A DNA stretch of 64,000 nucleotides from Casuarina equisetifolia (Eukaryota; Streptophyta; Magnoliopsida; Fagales; Casuarinaceae), in the NCBI GenBank assembly GCA_028551475.1, contig CM052356.1, positions 14,845,884 through 14,909,883 on the forward strand. Direction: 5' to 3'. The notes under the pieces were generated by a model. It was not told the DNA's origin, searched no databases, and saw only the letters and a list, made by a program, of their open reading frames with translations. Position 1 is the first letter of the stretch; each line of letters begins with the position of its first letter. Both the position numbers and the translations under genes were made by a program. Shown here one piece after another: positions 1-12,005 of the stretch.

Positions 1-1197
1 TTTTCTTGCTTCCTTGCTATCCAATTCTCTACTTCTATATGTTAATTTCAAATTAGAAAGATCTGAAGTAACCACCAAGCAAAGAATAACATCTGCTATG
101 ACAAAACAATAACACAATAGATAAGAGAGACATCTGTTTATAGTATGAACTTATTGACTATGCAAGCCACTTGCCCTAGAGCGTTCCCTTTAGGACAAGC
201 CATCGAGAATGCTACCTTTAGGAACAAAGTCATTGCTAGCACTTTTGAATCTCTTTAGCAAAACCTTCCACATAATTACTCATGGCAGAGAACATCCAAT
301 GGATGCTACCAGTAAGATTTTTAAACTAGCAAGCCAAATCAGAGTCAATGGTGTTAGCCATCGTAGGGGTGGACTTTGATGCCACTTTGTTATGATTGGT
401 GATAAAGGAACAAGTTATGAGACAAGGTAAAATCGATTCCTTATGACAAAGGTTGGTGTACCATTTCTTTTTCCACCCAAGGTTGTTAGACTAAAGATGG
501 AAGGCTCACATGGAGTGAAGAGATTCCTTACACATTTATTCAAACATAAAACTTGCCTCATAACCAAAACACTTTCCCCATTTAAAGACCATGTAACATG
601 ATCCTTATGAGAAGGCCTAATAGTTCTTAGTGACAACAAGACAAATAAAGCTATTACATGCTAAGCTTGTAGCTACAAATGTCCAGCTACTACAAAAGAC
701 TTGCATGCTCCTAAATCATAGTTGCCATTGATCAACTTCCTAAGCAAATCCATGACTACATTACAATGATAGGCTAATTGCACTTAAGTTCTAGACTCCT
801 AAAACATAAAAAGTGGCAATGAAGTTAACTTGTCATCCACATTTCTTTAAGTTTCACTATTTGATCATGCCATGTAGGTAGGTTTGTAACACTGTCATCG
901 CCAAGTTGTGTTGAAACATCATCCAAAATAGTAACAACAATTATGTTCAAGTCAAAAGGGAAGCACAAAAAGTAAATTTTCTTTTTCATGTAATGCTAAT
1001 CGCATTATCTTATGGGTTTGGAAATACATACTTAGAGTTATAGCCCTCTTGGAATGATAAAGAAATTACATTGCTGAGGACGACGAAGTGCCTAATATCT
1101 AGCAGGATTCCTAGGTTTCCTAGCTTAACTTTTGTATACAAAAATGTAAATCTTAGTGATTACTTGTATTCTTATACTAATTAGGGTATTAACCTTA
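1..1197. other. AT-rich left flank, no supported gene
   Basis: No reading frame here has a recognisable domain, and all frames are broken often. The base composition and texture resemble the degenerate retroelement DNA to its right, so it is probably older transposon debris outside the gypsy LTR that starts at 1198. I could not assign a family. Confidence 0.5.
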
Positions 1198-1588
1198 TAG
1201 TATAGGTCATGGTTTAGGATTGCATTACTGAGAAAAGTGGCAATTGTTCTAGGAGGAAAAACTTTGAATAATACTTTTTTTTTAATTATTTTATAGGGCT
1301 TCAAGCAAGTGACTTCATCGAGGGAAGCCGTCTTCCAAGCTAAGAGTTATTTTGCAAATTCTAGTTTAAGGTTGTTTTAAGTGTCCATAGGCCTTTTGCT
1401 CAATCATGCCAAGTCCTTTCATCCTTGATTACCCTACAAACATTGGTTCTAACATATACAAAAACAAAGACGTTAAACAACAACCCCCTTACGCTATTGA
1501 GAATTTACTCAACAAAATACTAATAGCCATGCACATTATCTCTATGTTGCTATACTATAATGCTAACAAGGATAAGCATTAGCCCACA
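1198..1588 (-). repeat. 3' LTR of the gypsy element (minus orientation)
   Basis: It is collinear with 17288-17675. Shared blocks include 'gtggcaattgttc', 'caagcaagtgactt', 'ttgcaaatt' and 'aagtgtccatagg', in the same order and spacing apart from indels. On the minus strand the repeat starts TGTGGGCTAA (right end 1588) just after a purine run (AAAAAGGGAGGAG, plus-strand 1591-1605), which fits a polypurine tract. The left end is placed by matching 'tagtataggtc' to 'tggtgcgagcc' of the other copy, so it may be off by a few bases. Confidence 0.65.
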
Positions 1589-1599
1589 TTGCTCCTCCC

Positions 1600-3765
1600 T
1601 TTTTAAAGAAAGATCTCATCCTTAAGCATAAATTATGGAAAATGATGTTGTAAATCTATCTTGTTTTTCCATGTAGCTTTTGAAGGCAATATGCCTTTCT
1701 AATGGAAAAGCACTATTATGACCCTAAAAGTGAAATTCTATGAAATTCCCACAAGCTCGGCCTTTTAGAGTAGTGGTAGTAGGATGATAGTAATGGCATA
1801 GAAGCACTTTTTACTTATCATATTCAAGTCTTCGCTCATGAGTTTACAAACCAAGGAACTAGTAATAAATTTGGGCTTACAAGGGCCCAAGGCTAGCTTG
1901 TTGAGGTAGGGCCAATGAAGATGTTGAATATGAAAGCATGGTGTAACGTTATGACCCTAAAAGTGAAATCCTATGAAACTCCCTCAAGTCTAACCTTTTA
2001 GAGTAATGGACACGAGATGGTTACAAGCAGCTCCTTTCTTTTCTTTTCTTTTCTTTTTTTCATTTCGTTCAATCCAACATGGCTTGTGGCTAGGTTTCCT
2101 TTCCCTTGAGTTCAATAATAATTGGTAGCTTATCTTAAACTTTGATATTTTGTCAAAGGAATCCCTGGAGTAGGGAGACATGAAAGACATCATGCACCTT
2201 GGCACCCTTATAGGTAATTTGATAGGATATGCCATTGATCTTAGGTGCTCTATAATCTTGTATGAGCCATATTATTAGGCTGCAAGCTTGTATCTTTTTT
2301 ATAGAGTACCAAAATTTGGTGGTAAAATCGTGCTAGGAGAATCCAACAACCAATGTTGAATTTGACTTCCTTGTACTTATTGCATGCAGTTGATTCATAC
2401 AATTTTGTACTTTGAATAATTGGGACTTCATATTTTTTAGCAACTTATCCCTTTGTTTGAGTACCCTATCCATAATGTCGACCTTAGCTTTCTTTGGGAT
2501 GTATGATAACAAGGTAGGTGGTTTATAGCACTACCTTCTATAGGGTCATCCTTGTTGCCTTTTGAACACAAGAATTGTAGCACCATGCATCCTATAACAA
2601 CCAGCATCCCCATTCTTTTGGCAATTCTAATGTGAAACATTATGGGTCGACTTCTAGGACCCTATTAACTACCTCCATCTAGCCATTGTTCTAAGGATGG
2701 TAAGAAGATGAGAATGGGAACCAAACTCCTTATAGTTCCTATAACTCCTTCAAAAACTAGCTAATGAACACCAAGCCTTACTTTGTGACAATCTTGGAAG
2801 GCATACCATATAATCTAAAGATTTTCTTATAAAGAACTTGATCGATTGATGTTGCAAAATAAAGGTGTGAGACCTAAATGAAGTGTGTATTTGGAAAGGC
2901 GGTTCATGATCACTAGGATGGAAGTTTTCCCTTTAATGGTGGCAACTCTTTAATGAAGTCCATTGAGATTTCACTCAATATTTCATTTAGGATTTGTAGT
3001 GATTGCATTAAGCCAGCAAGAGTTAGGCTTTCTATTTTGTTCTTTTGGTAAGCATTACACCTTTGCACCACTTCTCCATGGCTTGTATTCCTTTTTGGAA
3101 AAACATGTCTTGAATGCAATGGTATGTCTTATGGTTGCCTTCATTACTTCCTTAGTGAAACTTGTTCATGATTATTGGAACTAAAATGGACTTTGTACAC
3201 AGGTATATTCTTCCTTGACAAAATAATACCCTTTCCTTGAACTTTCATTGCTCGCCAACCTCTCCTTTCTTAACCTTCTCTAATAATTCCTTTAACTCTT
3301 GTTGTGACTTATACTCTTCTCAGATTGGTTCAAACCACAATGACATTGGTCAAGAAATTGCATTCAAAGAGCCTTATTCTTTTCTCCATGACAAGGTATT
3401 AACCCTAATATTCCCCTTCTTAAGTTAATACTTAATCTTAAATTTGAACCCTATGAGCTTGTTAGTCCATCTCTACTATATTGGTGTCAAAATTTTTTAT
3501 TCCTACAAGAACTTAAGGCTACATTAATGGGTTCTTTATCATGAATGTTTTTCCTAATAATTAATGCTTCCATTTAATGATAGCCATAATCAATGATGCC
3601 ATTTCTTTTTCACAGGTAGACATTTTTAACTTCTTCCTTTGAATGCCTTGCTAAAATAAGAGATTGTTCTCTCACCTTTCACCAAGATAGCCCCCACTCC
3701 ACCTCAATTGCATTGTACCCAACCATGAAAGGCTCCTAAAATTCAGCAATGAGAAAACATGGGCA
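1600..3765 (-). pseudogene. gypsy RNase H - integrase remnant
   Basis: Read on the minus strand from about 3765 down, short stretches resemble the RNase H end of a gypsy polyprotein, then the zinc-binding N-terminus of integrase (a C-x2-C-like 'RCNAYQKNK' near 3030-3060). The integrase core start follows, 'MDFIKELPPLKGKLPS' at ~2913-2960, matching the family pattern MDFIEGLP...G then a valine-rich strand and 'RLSKY'. Stops and frameshifts interrupt every 50-100 codons. A TTTTC microsatellite-like run at 2035-2060 lies in the 3' part. It cannot encode protein now. The gypsy assignment rests on integrase following RNase H. Confidence 0.6.
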
Positions 3766-4560
3766 TGTGTTAGCTCATGCTTCAAAAGTAGACAAGCTTT
3801 CTCAATTTTTAGATTTCATGCAAACTTATATGAACTAATATTTTTATGATGATTTAATATTTGGGTTAATATTTAGACTAATACTTCTACAAACGTTTTT
3901 ATATCAGACCAAGGTATGCAAAAAATCTATAATACAAATTCGGTCTATGAAGCTCATAGATTTAACCCATGCATAAGCTATTGTTTAGCTTGTGTTTGTC
4001 AATTCAAATCTATGTGTTTTTTGTGCATAATGTAAAATGAGCATAACATGGAATAGATAAAGCCATATGTCACACAAGTATGTCTAGAGGTTAACCAACA
4101 TGAAACTGTGCGAAGTAACCTTTAACCTATTGTGTGTACCATGAAAAATGAAACAAGATGGTTATGCCATAAGAAAGAAAAACTCTAGCTGTTCAAGCTT
4201 TGTCACCCATACCCACATGTCCACTAGCTTATTGTATTAACAACCCATATGCAAATGTGGTAGAGATTAAGTTGCAATGTGTGAGGTGAAAAAAAAAGTT
4301 AAGTAAAACATAAACAACACCTTGATTGAAACAACATAGAAAAAAAATAATGTGAATGAGAAGTTGCCACTCTAGTCTTCTTGTAAAAAGAAAATCTTCT
4401 TTTTAGCTAAACAATGTCATGCAAATAAGTACCTAGAAATCTTTAAAAGGACCAACTCTTCTTCAAACTTTGAAAGACTTAAAGAAATTTCACTAATGAA
4501 CCTAAAAGAGAAAGAAACTTATCATTTTACCTAATTCCTGATGTGCAGCTATCAAAAGAA
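3766..4560. other. unassigned sequence inside the gypsy element
   Basis: This lies between the RNase H remnant and the left LTR of the nested copia. It is AT-rich with no readable domain. With 8493-9000 it should have been the RT-RNaseH connection of the gypsy element. The two pieces together (~1.3 kb) are longer than that connection usually is, so a further small insertion is possible. Confidence 0.4.
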
Positions 4561-5092
4561 TTTTTAAGAATAGGATTGATGATTGAAACTAGAACTCACC
4601 TAAAATTGAGACGAGAAGAAAGAAAAATTGAAAGTAGTACAGAAATGATGATTACAAAATATGGCTACATATATTTCTTTCCTTTGTGTGATTTTACATT
4701 AAAACTGATCATATATATATGCATTTACAAACAAATCAAGGAAAAAAATACAGTTACAAAAATCAAATTCAAAATCTAAATTTGAAGCTTTGTCAAATGT
4801 TATGTTTGTGATGAACAATTTGATTGAGTGGCAGTTGCATGTTTTAATTGTAACTAGTCCAGGTTAAGTATTGACAAGTGTTTACTTCAAACATGGGTTG
4901 ATTGGCAACCGTTTCTACTAGATCTAGTGAGCGCATGAAGTGGGTGAGCAAATCAGGCAAATGGCACGATGTAGAAATACTAAGGTGAGGGTTGTTGACA
5001 TGGCAACCTTTATGATATGACCACTAATGTGGATAAGTCACATGAAGTGCATGCATGTAAGAGTGCTTGGGTATGCAATTAGTTGTTTAACA
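4561..5092 (-). repeat. 3' LTR of copia A
   Basis: It matches 8026-8492 in order, for example 'tgtgattttacat', 'catatatatat', 'aaacatgggttga', 'ctactagat' and 'aagtcacatgaagtgca'. It ends ...TTTAACA on the plus strand at 5092, followed by a pyrimidine run (TCTCCTT), the complement of a polypurine tract. It is longer than the other copy because of an indel around 4800-4860. Only part of the sequence is identical, so the insertion is old. Confidence 0.68.
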
Positions 5093-5690
5093 TCTCCTTA
5101 TAGTTTAAAAGGGTGGGAAGCACTATAAGCTTGTTTTGGAAGAGCCAAAAGTGTGGCAAAGGGAGGCTCTTGGTAAATATGTTTACTAGTTAAATTATAA
5201 AAGAAATAAAGTGAAATTGGAGTTGACATGCATCAACCATTCATAGATGAAGTGATAGTCAATCTTTACATGTTTAATACAAGCATGAAAAATTGGATTT
5301 GCCATCAAATGCATAGTTGAAAGATTGTGAGTGGAAAGGCACAGTGGGATACTCAATCTAATAAGTTTGCACTAGTGTTGCTAAACATTTTTATTTATCC
5401 TTAATGTTAGAATGAACGACAATACACTATTTGCAACATAATGAAAATTTTCTTAATAATTAGCCTAACCTACCTTTAAAAAGCCTTGAAGTTCAATGGA
5501 AGAACTTGTGAAAAATAGGTTGACGTAGAGGGTTGAGCAAGGTAGCAAATAATGTGCTTAATAGCTTGCCAATAAGTAGTGATTGGTTGATGTAGAAACT
5601 AACAAGCCATGTTAATGGCATGAACCAAGTGAGCATAAGATACTAATGAGCCCTAAAAATACTATTGTATAAGCAAATAATGTGCTTAAT
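5093..5690 (-). pseudogene. copia A RNase H C-terminal remnant
   Basis: On the minus strand, plus positions ~5215-5310 give a peptide with 'LMANPIFHACIKHVKIDYHF'. This matches the conserved copia motif N-P-x-F-H-x-R-T-K-H-I-x-x-x-x-H-F at the end of RNase H. The rest is too decayed to read. A 22-bp direct repeat (5544-5565 and 5672-5693) lies in this stretch. Confidence 0.6.
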
Positions 5691-5693
5691 AGC

Positions 5694-6045
5694 CCACAAC
5701 ATTATCCAATGGGTCCAAGAAGTCCAAACTTGAAGGGCATCCTAAAGATTCTCTATGAATTTTGATATGTTTAGGACTCCTTAATTGTTGTTTTAGGGTT
5801 TTTAAATTGTCAAAGTTCTTAATTATCTAGGATTTTCTTATTTATTAAGATCCTTAATTTGTTGGGATCCTATCTCTGATTTGTAAGGATCTTGATTTGA
5901 TTGGATTTTAATTTTCTTGATTTTAAGGGTCCTAAAACTACTAGGATTAGGTTTTAAAGATTCCATATCCTTTTAAAATTAGGTTTAGTTGTCTATTTAA
6001 AGAGAGTACTATTTCAATTGTAAGTAGACTTTTGAGAGAACTTTT
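5694..6045 (+). repeat. solo-LTR-like dispersed repeat, copy 1
   Basis: This is clearly related to 47889-48320. Both start with 'ccaat...gtccaagaag.cc', continue through repeated 'aggatt..cttaatt' blocks, and end with 'aggtttagttg..tatttaaag' and 'tatttcaattgtaag'. The TATTTAAAG near 5993 could be a promoter TATA of an LTR. No internal element region or partner LTR is next to it, so I infer a solo LTR or a small non-autonomous element. It interrupts copia A between RT and RNase H, so it inserted later. Confidence 0.6.
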
Positions 6046-6369
6046 AGGAGAAGAACCTTGTGAGGTTAAAAAGATTTTCATTTTTTCAACTTCGCCTTTT
6101 AATTTCGTGTTCTTTTCTAGTCTTTTACATTCCATGTGTTTCATTCTTGCATTGTCGTTACATTTCAATCATTTATTTTCCAATCTTTACCTTTCCAACA
6201 ATTTCAATTTCTGAAATTTTTGTTGTTATTCATTGTCAATCTTTCTATAATCCAAAGCTCACTCCATTGCCTATCACGAAACACATTAAGTACATGGCAT
6301 GGAAACTATTTTGGAATTGGACATTTTTGGCACGAACAAAAATGTCAAGGGTGAACTTGGCCTAATGAA

Positions 6370-7515
6370 ACAAAATACCACCAATATTAGGTTGAACTTT
6401 GACACCTAAAAAATAGTGAAGATGACCTAGATCTTTGATGACAAATTCTTATTGTAATTTGGTGAGAAGACTACAGAATGAAGCTTGAGAATAGCTTAAA
6501 ATATAATATCATCCATATAAATAAGAAGAAGGATGCTATATTGATCTGTAAGTAAAATGATAATGAGGTGTCTATCATAGAAATAAGAACTTGAGGGAAG
6601 TCAAAGATGTACTTAACCACTAGTACCAAGCTTAAAGGCTTATTTGGGGCTATAAAGAAACTATAAAAGATGGCAAACATGAGATAGACATTTTAGATCA
6701 ATGAAGCCCTAAGGTTATTCCATATAAACATCTTTAATTAAATGCTAGTGAAGAAAGACATTAGAGACATCAAGTTGATGCATTGGCTAACCATAAGATA
6801 GTGCCAAAGCCAAGACAATACAGATGGTGACTAGCTTAACAACAAGATTGAAAAATTTTGTGTAGTCAATGATAACTTGCAAATGGAAGCCCTTAGCCAC
6901 CAGTCGAGTTTTATATTGTTCCAATGAACCACCTAAATGGAGTTCCACTTATAAATTAACTTACAATCAATGGAATGAGCACCCAATGGAAAGAAACAAA
7001 AGCCTAAGTGTCATTTTTGATAAGATAGTATATTTAACAACTATTATGTCATAACAATATTGGTTCTTAACAACTTGTGTGAAATAGTTAGGTTCAATGT
7101 AAGGATGTGTAGGGGTGCTTAAGGTAGAAGTATGTTGATGAGTGAGGATCTGTTCAGCAATGGTACCATCTCAAAGATGACTTACTTGACGAGATGGATT
7201 GGTAACAAGGATTGGTGTGCTTGGGCAAACCATAAAGTTAGAAACAACTGAGAAGGTGGGTAGGGGGATAAGGAGAGTGGTTGTATAGGATGGTGGAGTT
7301 AGAGGTGGTGTGATGGGAAGTAAGAGTGGTAGGGAGGAAAGGGACTTAGAAACTACAGAGAAAGTGTTAAAGGAATAATGATAAGGCAATACCTCTTCAT
7401 GAAATACAACATTAATAACAATGAAAATTTTGTAGGTAATAAGACAATAATGGCGATACCTATGGTAGCCAATTGGATAACTTAGAAACACATGCATGAG
7501 GTTGTGAGGCAACTT
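6370..7515 (-). pseudogene. copia A integrase C-terminus and reverse transcriptase remnant
   Basis: Minus-strand reading gives, from right to left, 'HVFLSYPIGY..YRHYCL' (~7440-7510), corresponding to the copia integrase C-terminal FVFLGYP..KGY motif. Next comes 'LDVSNVFLH' (~6760-6790), the RT motif LDV.NAFLHG. The catalytic box YMDD follows at plus 6508-6519, in a hydrophobic context as expected. Many stops and frameshifts separate these patches. From 7516 to the primer-binding site at ~8010 nothing can be recognised; gag and protease have been lost. Confidence 0.65.
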
Positions 7516-8025
7516 GTATGGAGCATAAGACTAAAGATATAGAAAACTATACAACTAACAACCCTCAAGTAAAATATATTCAAGAGAGTATGAAATAAAA
7601 CTTACCACATAATAAGGTAGGTGGTTGATAAGGAAGACCATTATCTCAAAAGAAAAGTCCAAGAAATATGTTGGGATGGCCGCATAGGTTATAAAAGTGA
7701 ATCCAATCTCAAAATATGGTGATGCATTTATTTTATTATCCCATTTTAAAAAAGAGAGTAAGAGCAAGAAATCCACTTATAATTGTCATGTTATGCCAAA
7801 TGATGGTAGAAAATGGTGAAAGAAACTTAAGAACATAATCAAATTTAATGGCTAGTAATATGTATCCTAATTGATTCTTAATTAAAGAAGGAATGGTTGG
7901 CACCAAAGATGGTTAGGTAGAATTTAGGATGATGATTGACAAAGTTATTTAGGATGTGGAGGAAGCGGAGGTGGCCATATAGGGTTCTAGGTATGAGGTT
8001 TTTCACCAAAGGCTCCTTGATACCA

Positions 8026-8492
8026 AGTTAAGAAAAAGACTAGTGACAAGAATTGGAACTTGCCGAAAACTAAAAAGAAATTGAAATTGAAAGTAATAAA
8101 GAAATGGTGATTGCAAAATATGGTTTTGTTGATTTCTTTCCTCTATGTGATTTTACATAACAATTGGTCATATATATATATACACTTGTAAATGAATCAA
8201 GTGAATGAAATAAATTTACAAATATCAAATTTAAAACCAAAATTTAAAGCTTCGTTGGATGTTGTGTGTGCCAATTGAAATTGGTGTAGGTTGAGTGGTG
8301 ATCGGAGTTTGCATCAAACATGGGTTGACCAATGGCTATTGCTACTAGATTTGGTGAATGGGTGAAATGGGCAAGCAAGCAAGTAGTCTGGTGCAGAAAT
8401 GCTAAGTTGAAGGTGACAAGGCTATTAATAGGATAAGTCATGTGAAGTGCACACGTGTGAGAGCACGTTGGCATGTAAGAAGCTATTTAACA
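8026..8492 (-). repeat. 5' LTR of copia A
   Basis: This is the partner of 4561-5092. Its right end is ...TATTTAACA at 8492 and its left end is next to the primer-binding site (plus 8011-8025). Read on the minus strand it is the upstream LTR. The left boundary is approximate by a few bases because the CA end is not clean. Confidence 0.68.
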
Positions 8493-9000
8493 AGAAGTAA
8501 TCCTTTCAACAACATCTTTATACATTGATTAATAGTCTACAATACTTAACAACTTAAGGATCTAAAATGGCAAAGGATAACAACAAAAGGAAGTAATGAA
8601 AAAATTGGGCAAAACTAAGAGAAAAGCCTTCTATTTTTGTGATTCAAGCTATGCATAACTCTAATCATTTGTTTGTTGTCTAGATATTTCTTGTATTGCT
8701 CAAAGATTGGATTGTATTTTTTGCTATTATCATTTGAATCTCTAATCTAGAAACCCTAGGCTTGATTTATAAAATTAGTTTAGGAGTTTCTCTTCTACTT
8801 TCTCCATTAGCTCGTTGCTAAACCTCTAAAGGAGTTATGAACTCTTTAATTGTTGTAAGCTATTGTTTGGTTAGTTAAATTGATGTATTCTCAACTTTTT
8901 TTAAAGCATCTTAAAATAATTATTTGGAATTTTTTCAATGTTAACATGATAGATACTTGATAAACAATTTCCATAAAACAAGTATCTTAAGCAAAGAAAA
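8493..9000. other. unassigned sequence inside the gypsy element
   Basis: AT-rich DNA lies between copia A and the gypsy RT remnant. No frame shows a motif. By position it should be the gypsy RT-RNaseH connection or a further small insertion. Confidence 0.4.
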
Positions 9001-9660
9001 CAAGTAGATTAATTGGAGAACTTATTTCACTCCCTCCCTCCTTCTTAAGTTGCCTTAAGGACATTTCAAGAGGTGCAACAACGGCTCTATAATCTTGGAT
9101 AAATCTTCTATAGTAGCCAGTGAGACCTATGGAAACTCATTGAGCCCTTATTGAGCTTGGTCTTGGCCACTTTGTTACCACTACAATCTTTTCCCTATTT
9201 ACTGCAACACCATCTTTACCTACAATATGTCCTGACAACTGAATTTGGTCTTGTCCAAATGCTTAAAGACCTTAAAAATTTGGTGCAAGTACTCATCCAA
9301 GTTACAACTATAAATCAAAACGTCATAAAAAAACACTAACCTTCATTGTTGTGACCAAAACACATCATTCATTAAGAATTAAAATGTTGAAGGTGTGATC
9401 ATTAGGTCAAAAGGCATTGAGGAACTTATAGTGCCTATATGCATCTTAAATGTCATCTTCTCTACATCAATGGATTCATCCAAACCTGGTGATACCTAAA
9501 GCATAAATCAAGTATAAAAAATAGTTAAGCACTATACAAGTCATTAATGAACTCATCTAGTTAGGAATCGGGTATTATCCTTTATGATTTTTGGTTTAGT
9601 GCTTTAAAGTTGACACACACCCTCTAAGACTAATCTTTCTTCCTTTCCAAAAGAACAAGT
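9001..9660 (-). pseudogene. gypsy reverse transcriptase remnant
   Basis: On the minus strand a frame open for about 30 codons (plus ~9245-9335) reads 'FYDVLIYSCNLDEYLHQIFK'. This is the Ty3/gypsy RT active-site block F-x-D-D-I-L-I-Y-S followed by the usual E/D-x-H-L-x-x-V-F helix. The first catalytic Asp is replaced by Tyr, so it is inactive. Surrounding frames are broken. Confidence 0.62.
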
Positions 9661-11578
9661 GCTAAGAACAGGTTTTGACTTGGCTTGAAAACTCTAGTAA
9701 ACAGTATTTCTTTCACTATTCTTTTTTTTTTTTTTTTTGGAAAAAGGGATACCTATATGGTCTGCCAATTTTCCTTGTTTTTCCAACACGATTCAGTGAT
9801 CATAACTCCTTTGTAGGTGGCAAGCCCCAAGGTTTTACAAATATGTCTTCAAACTATCCCACTAAATCAACTAGTTTTTTCTTTATTTCTTCGTACTAGG
9901 TTATAAAACCTTTAGCAGTAATAGTAGTGAGTTATAACAAGACCATGCCTTCTATTACTTTAATTCCTCTTGTACATGCATATTCCCTTCTAGCTTGTCG
10001 AAAAGGACCATTTTCCATTCAGCTCAATCTCCTAGCCGTTGGCTGTAAAGGCCATATATAGTCAAAGTCCCAAGCGATCAAACTTAAGGTCATTAGTAGT
10101 GCACACCCAAGACATCCAAGCCTTTCACGTTGAAGAGATAAAAGTCTCCCTTAGTGACCATATCGTGAGTTTGAAACTCCAATCCCACATACAGCCTATC
10201 ACACTATAGAATCTCGAATTCACCACACTTACTCAAAACCTATTTAGTCTTTAGCTCTTAGCCTTGCTTTGTGGGTAATTTTTACACTCACAAAATTGTG
10301 AATGCTTCTTAAGTCAATCAAGAAGCAAAATTATTGAGAATGTCCACCACATAACCATAAACTTTCATAGTTTGTGGCACTGAGATGCCACTAATGGTAT
10401 ATCACCAAACCCTAATTTGACTAGAAAGAGAACAAACATGGCTAAGAAAATATCTAATTTTATTTTATTCAATTAATACTTACAAAGCTTTACAAATTGA
10501 AATTTATACAAAAAAAAGGAAACAAGAATATTTGCAATTGATTACAAAAGGTCATTGTTAGATTTTTCGTCAAAGGCGCTAGCTAGGGTTTCTAGTAGGT
10601 GTTGGCTTAGGGAGTTTTACATTAATAATGCTAAAGTGGTGAATCATCTAACATAGCTAATGATAGTGTTGTTGATGCAACGGGCACACCAGTGTCTAGT
10701 GTTTGAATGCATAACACAGGCATGTGGCCACTCGTGTTAGGTGACGGTTTTAACAATAAAGATCTTTATGTAGCTTTCAAACACCTCTATTGTTTTTGCT
10801 TCTTTGTAGCTACCATTAGAAAACATTTCTTGCAGTGATGGCCAAGGGCAAATTTTTCATCATAGTCAAACTAAAGACCTTGTATTCATTATTATTGCAT
10901 CTCCGTTTGACTCAATTTATGTATTGACAACTTGCTTTTGTCGTTGACTTAAGCAAAACTCGTAGTCCTTCATGGTGAAACATAAATGCTTACTTTTGTG
11001 GCATTGTGTTGCATCCTATATATTTGAGCCATCCTAACTATAGTCGAAAGGGTCATTGGTTAAGCAATTAAAACATCTACTTAGATGGCTTCCTTTAATC
11101 CATAAATGAAACCCCCCTTGATTCGTTGCTCCACTAAGAGAGTCCCTTCCTCGAGGACCAACATAGTGTATTGTGCTTGGTATTCGTTAGTAGTCTAGTT
11201 TGCTTGAGTTGGGTTAGCTCCATATATGCATTTTGATATTCAATTTCCTTGTATTGAGCCATAAATTCCTTAGTGAGTTGCTACCAGGTGATCAAGCTCT
11301 CAATTGTTTCCTTTTGAACAATTGGTACCACAATTACACCATTCCTTCTAGGTTCCAAGCTATCATTGATACTCGATCTCCTTTAGTAGTTTGGTAGAAG
11401 TTGAAAATTTTTTTTGATCAACATATCCATCCTGTCAAATCTTCCTCTCCACTGAACTTAGGTAAGTCTATCATCATGGTTCGAGCTCTATTTTATTGCT
11501 TGCCTAGTCTTTATTGTCTTTCCTCTGCCTAGAGCAATTGTCACCTGAATTTTTACCATTCTCAAAACAAAAGTTAAG
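9661..11578 (-). pseudogene. gypsy gag-protease remnant
   Basis: The minus strand from ~11480 reads 'MIDLPKFSGEEDLTGWIC', the gypsy capsid pattern LP.F.GE.P..W, then a segment ending 'MIAWNLEG'. At ~10850 'HHCKKCFLMV' resembles the tail of the CCHC knuckle. At ~10310-10390 a patch similar to the retropepsin entry is seen, with the catalytic triplet no longer intact. Stops are frequent. Copia B interrupts this gag region at 11579-11583. Confidence 0.58.
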
Positions 11579-11583
11579 ACTAC

Positions 11584-11992
11584 TATTAAAGGACATGTCA
11601 ACACCACATGTACCATCCACGTCAGCAGTTGACGCCACATCAAACCATGGGCCACGCAAGCCCTAACCCTAGAGAAAGACGGGCAACCTGACAAGATTGC
11701 GCGACCTGCTTCATGCCTGACCTCAACCCATGAATACCTTCGTTGAGTTCGTTCAAATCTCTCTCCAAGCGCTGTAGGTCGATTTTCTTCCAAATCTATT
11801 CTGATTTGATTTGTATAGAATTCATAGTATAGATCTTGTAAAGTTATTTATTGTAGTCAATTTTGTAAAGAAATCTATTAGGAGAAATTCACCAATTTAA
11901 TTCACATAGAATTAGGGCTTTTACCTTTTTCTCTCTCTCCGTTGGAATAAGAATTTCAGTGACCTAAAGTCCACCATTTCCAAATTCTTTCA
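11584..11992 (+). repeat. 5' LTR of copia B
   Basis: This 409-bp copy aligns end to end with 16754-17162 without gaps. It begins TA (the other copy has the canonical TG) and ends CA. The TG-to-TA change fits the transition-rich decay seen across the element. Confidence 0.9.
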
Positions 11993-12005
11993 TGCTATCA
12001 ACCAC

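Larger units (their letters stand above)
4561..8492 (-). mobile_element. nested Ty1/copia retrotransposon A, internally deleted
   Basis: Direct repeats at 4561-5092 and 8026-8492 are collinear over most of their length. On the minus strand each starts TGTTAAA. Next to the right repeat the minus strand reads TGGTATCAAGGAGCC (plus 8011-8025), a classical copia primer-binding site for initiator tRNA-Met. Inside, the minus strand gives an integrase C-terminal piece, an RT with a YMDD box and an RNase H C-terminus, which is copia order. Gag and protease are missing and about 3.9 kb remains. A solo-LTR-like repeat sits between RT and RNase H. Flanks show only a partial AGAA target duplication, so exact ends are uncertain. 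Confidence 0.72.

Noticed and set aside
11488-11793. A 101-codon minus-strand open frame
   Set aside because: It runs across the left LTR of copia B and the flanking gypsy gag in the wrong frame. It is an accident of the LTR sequence.
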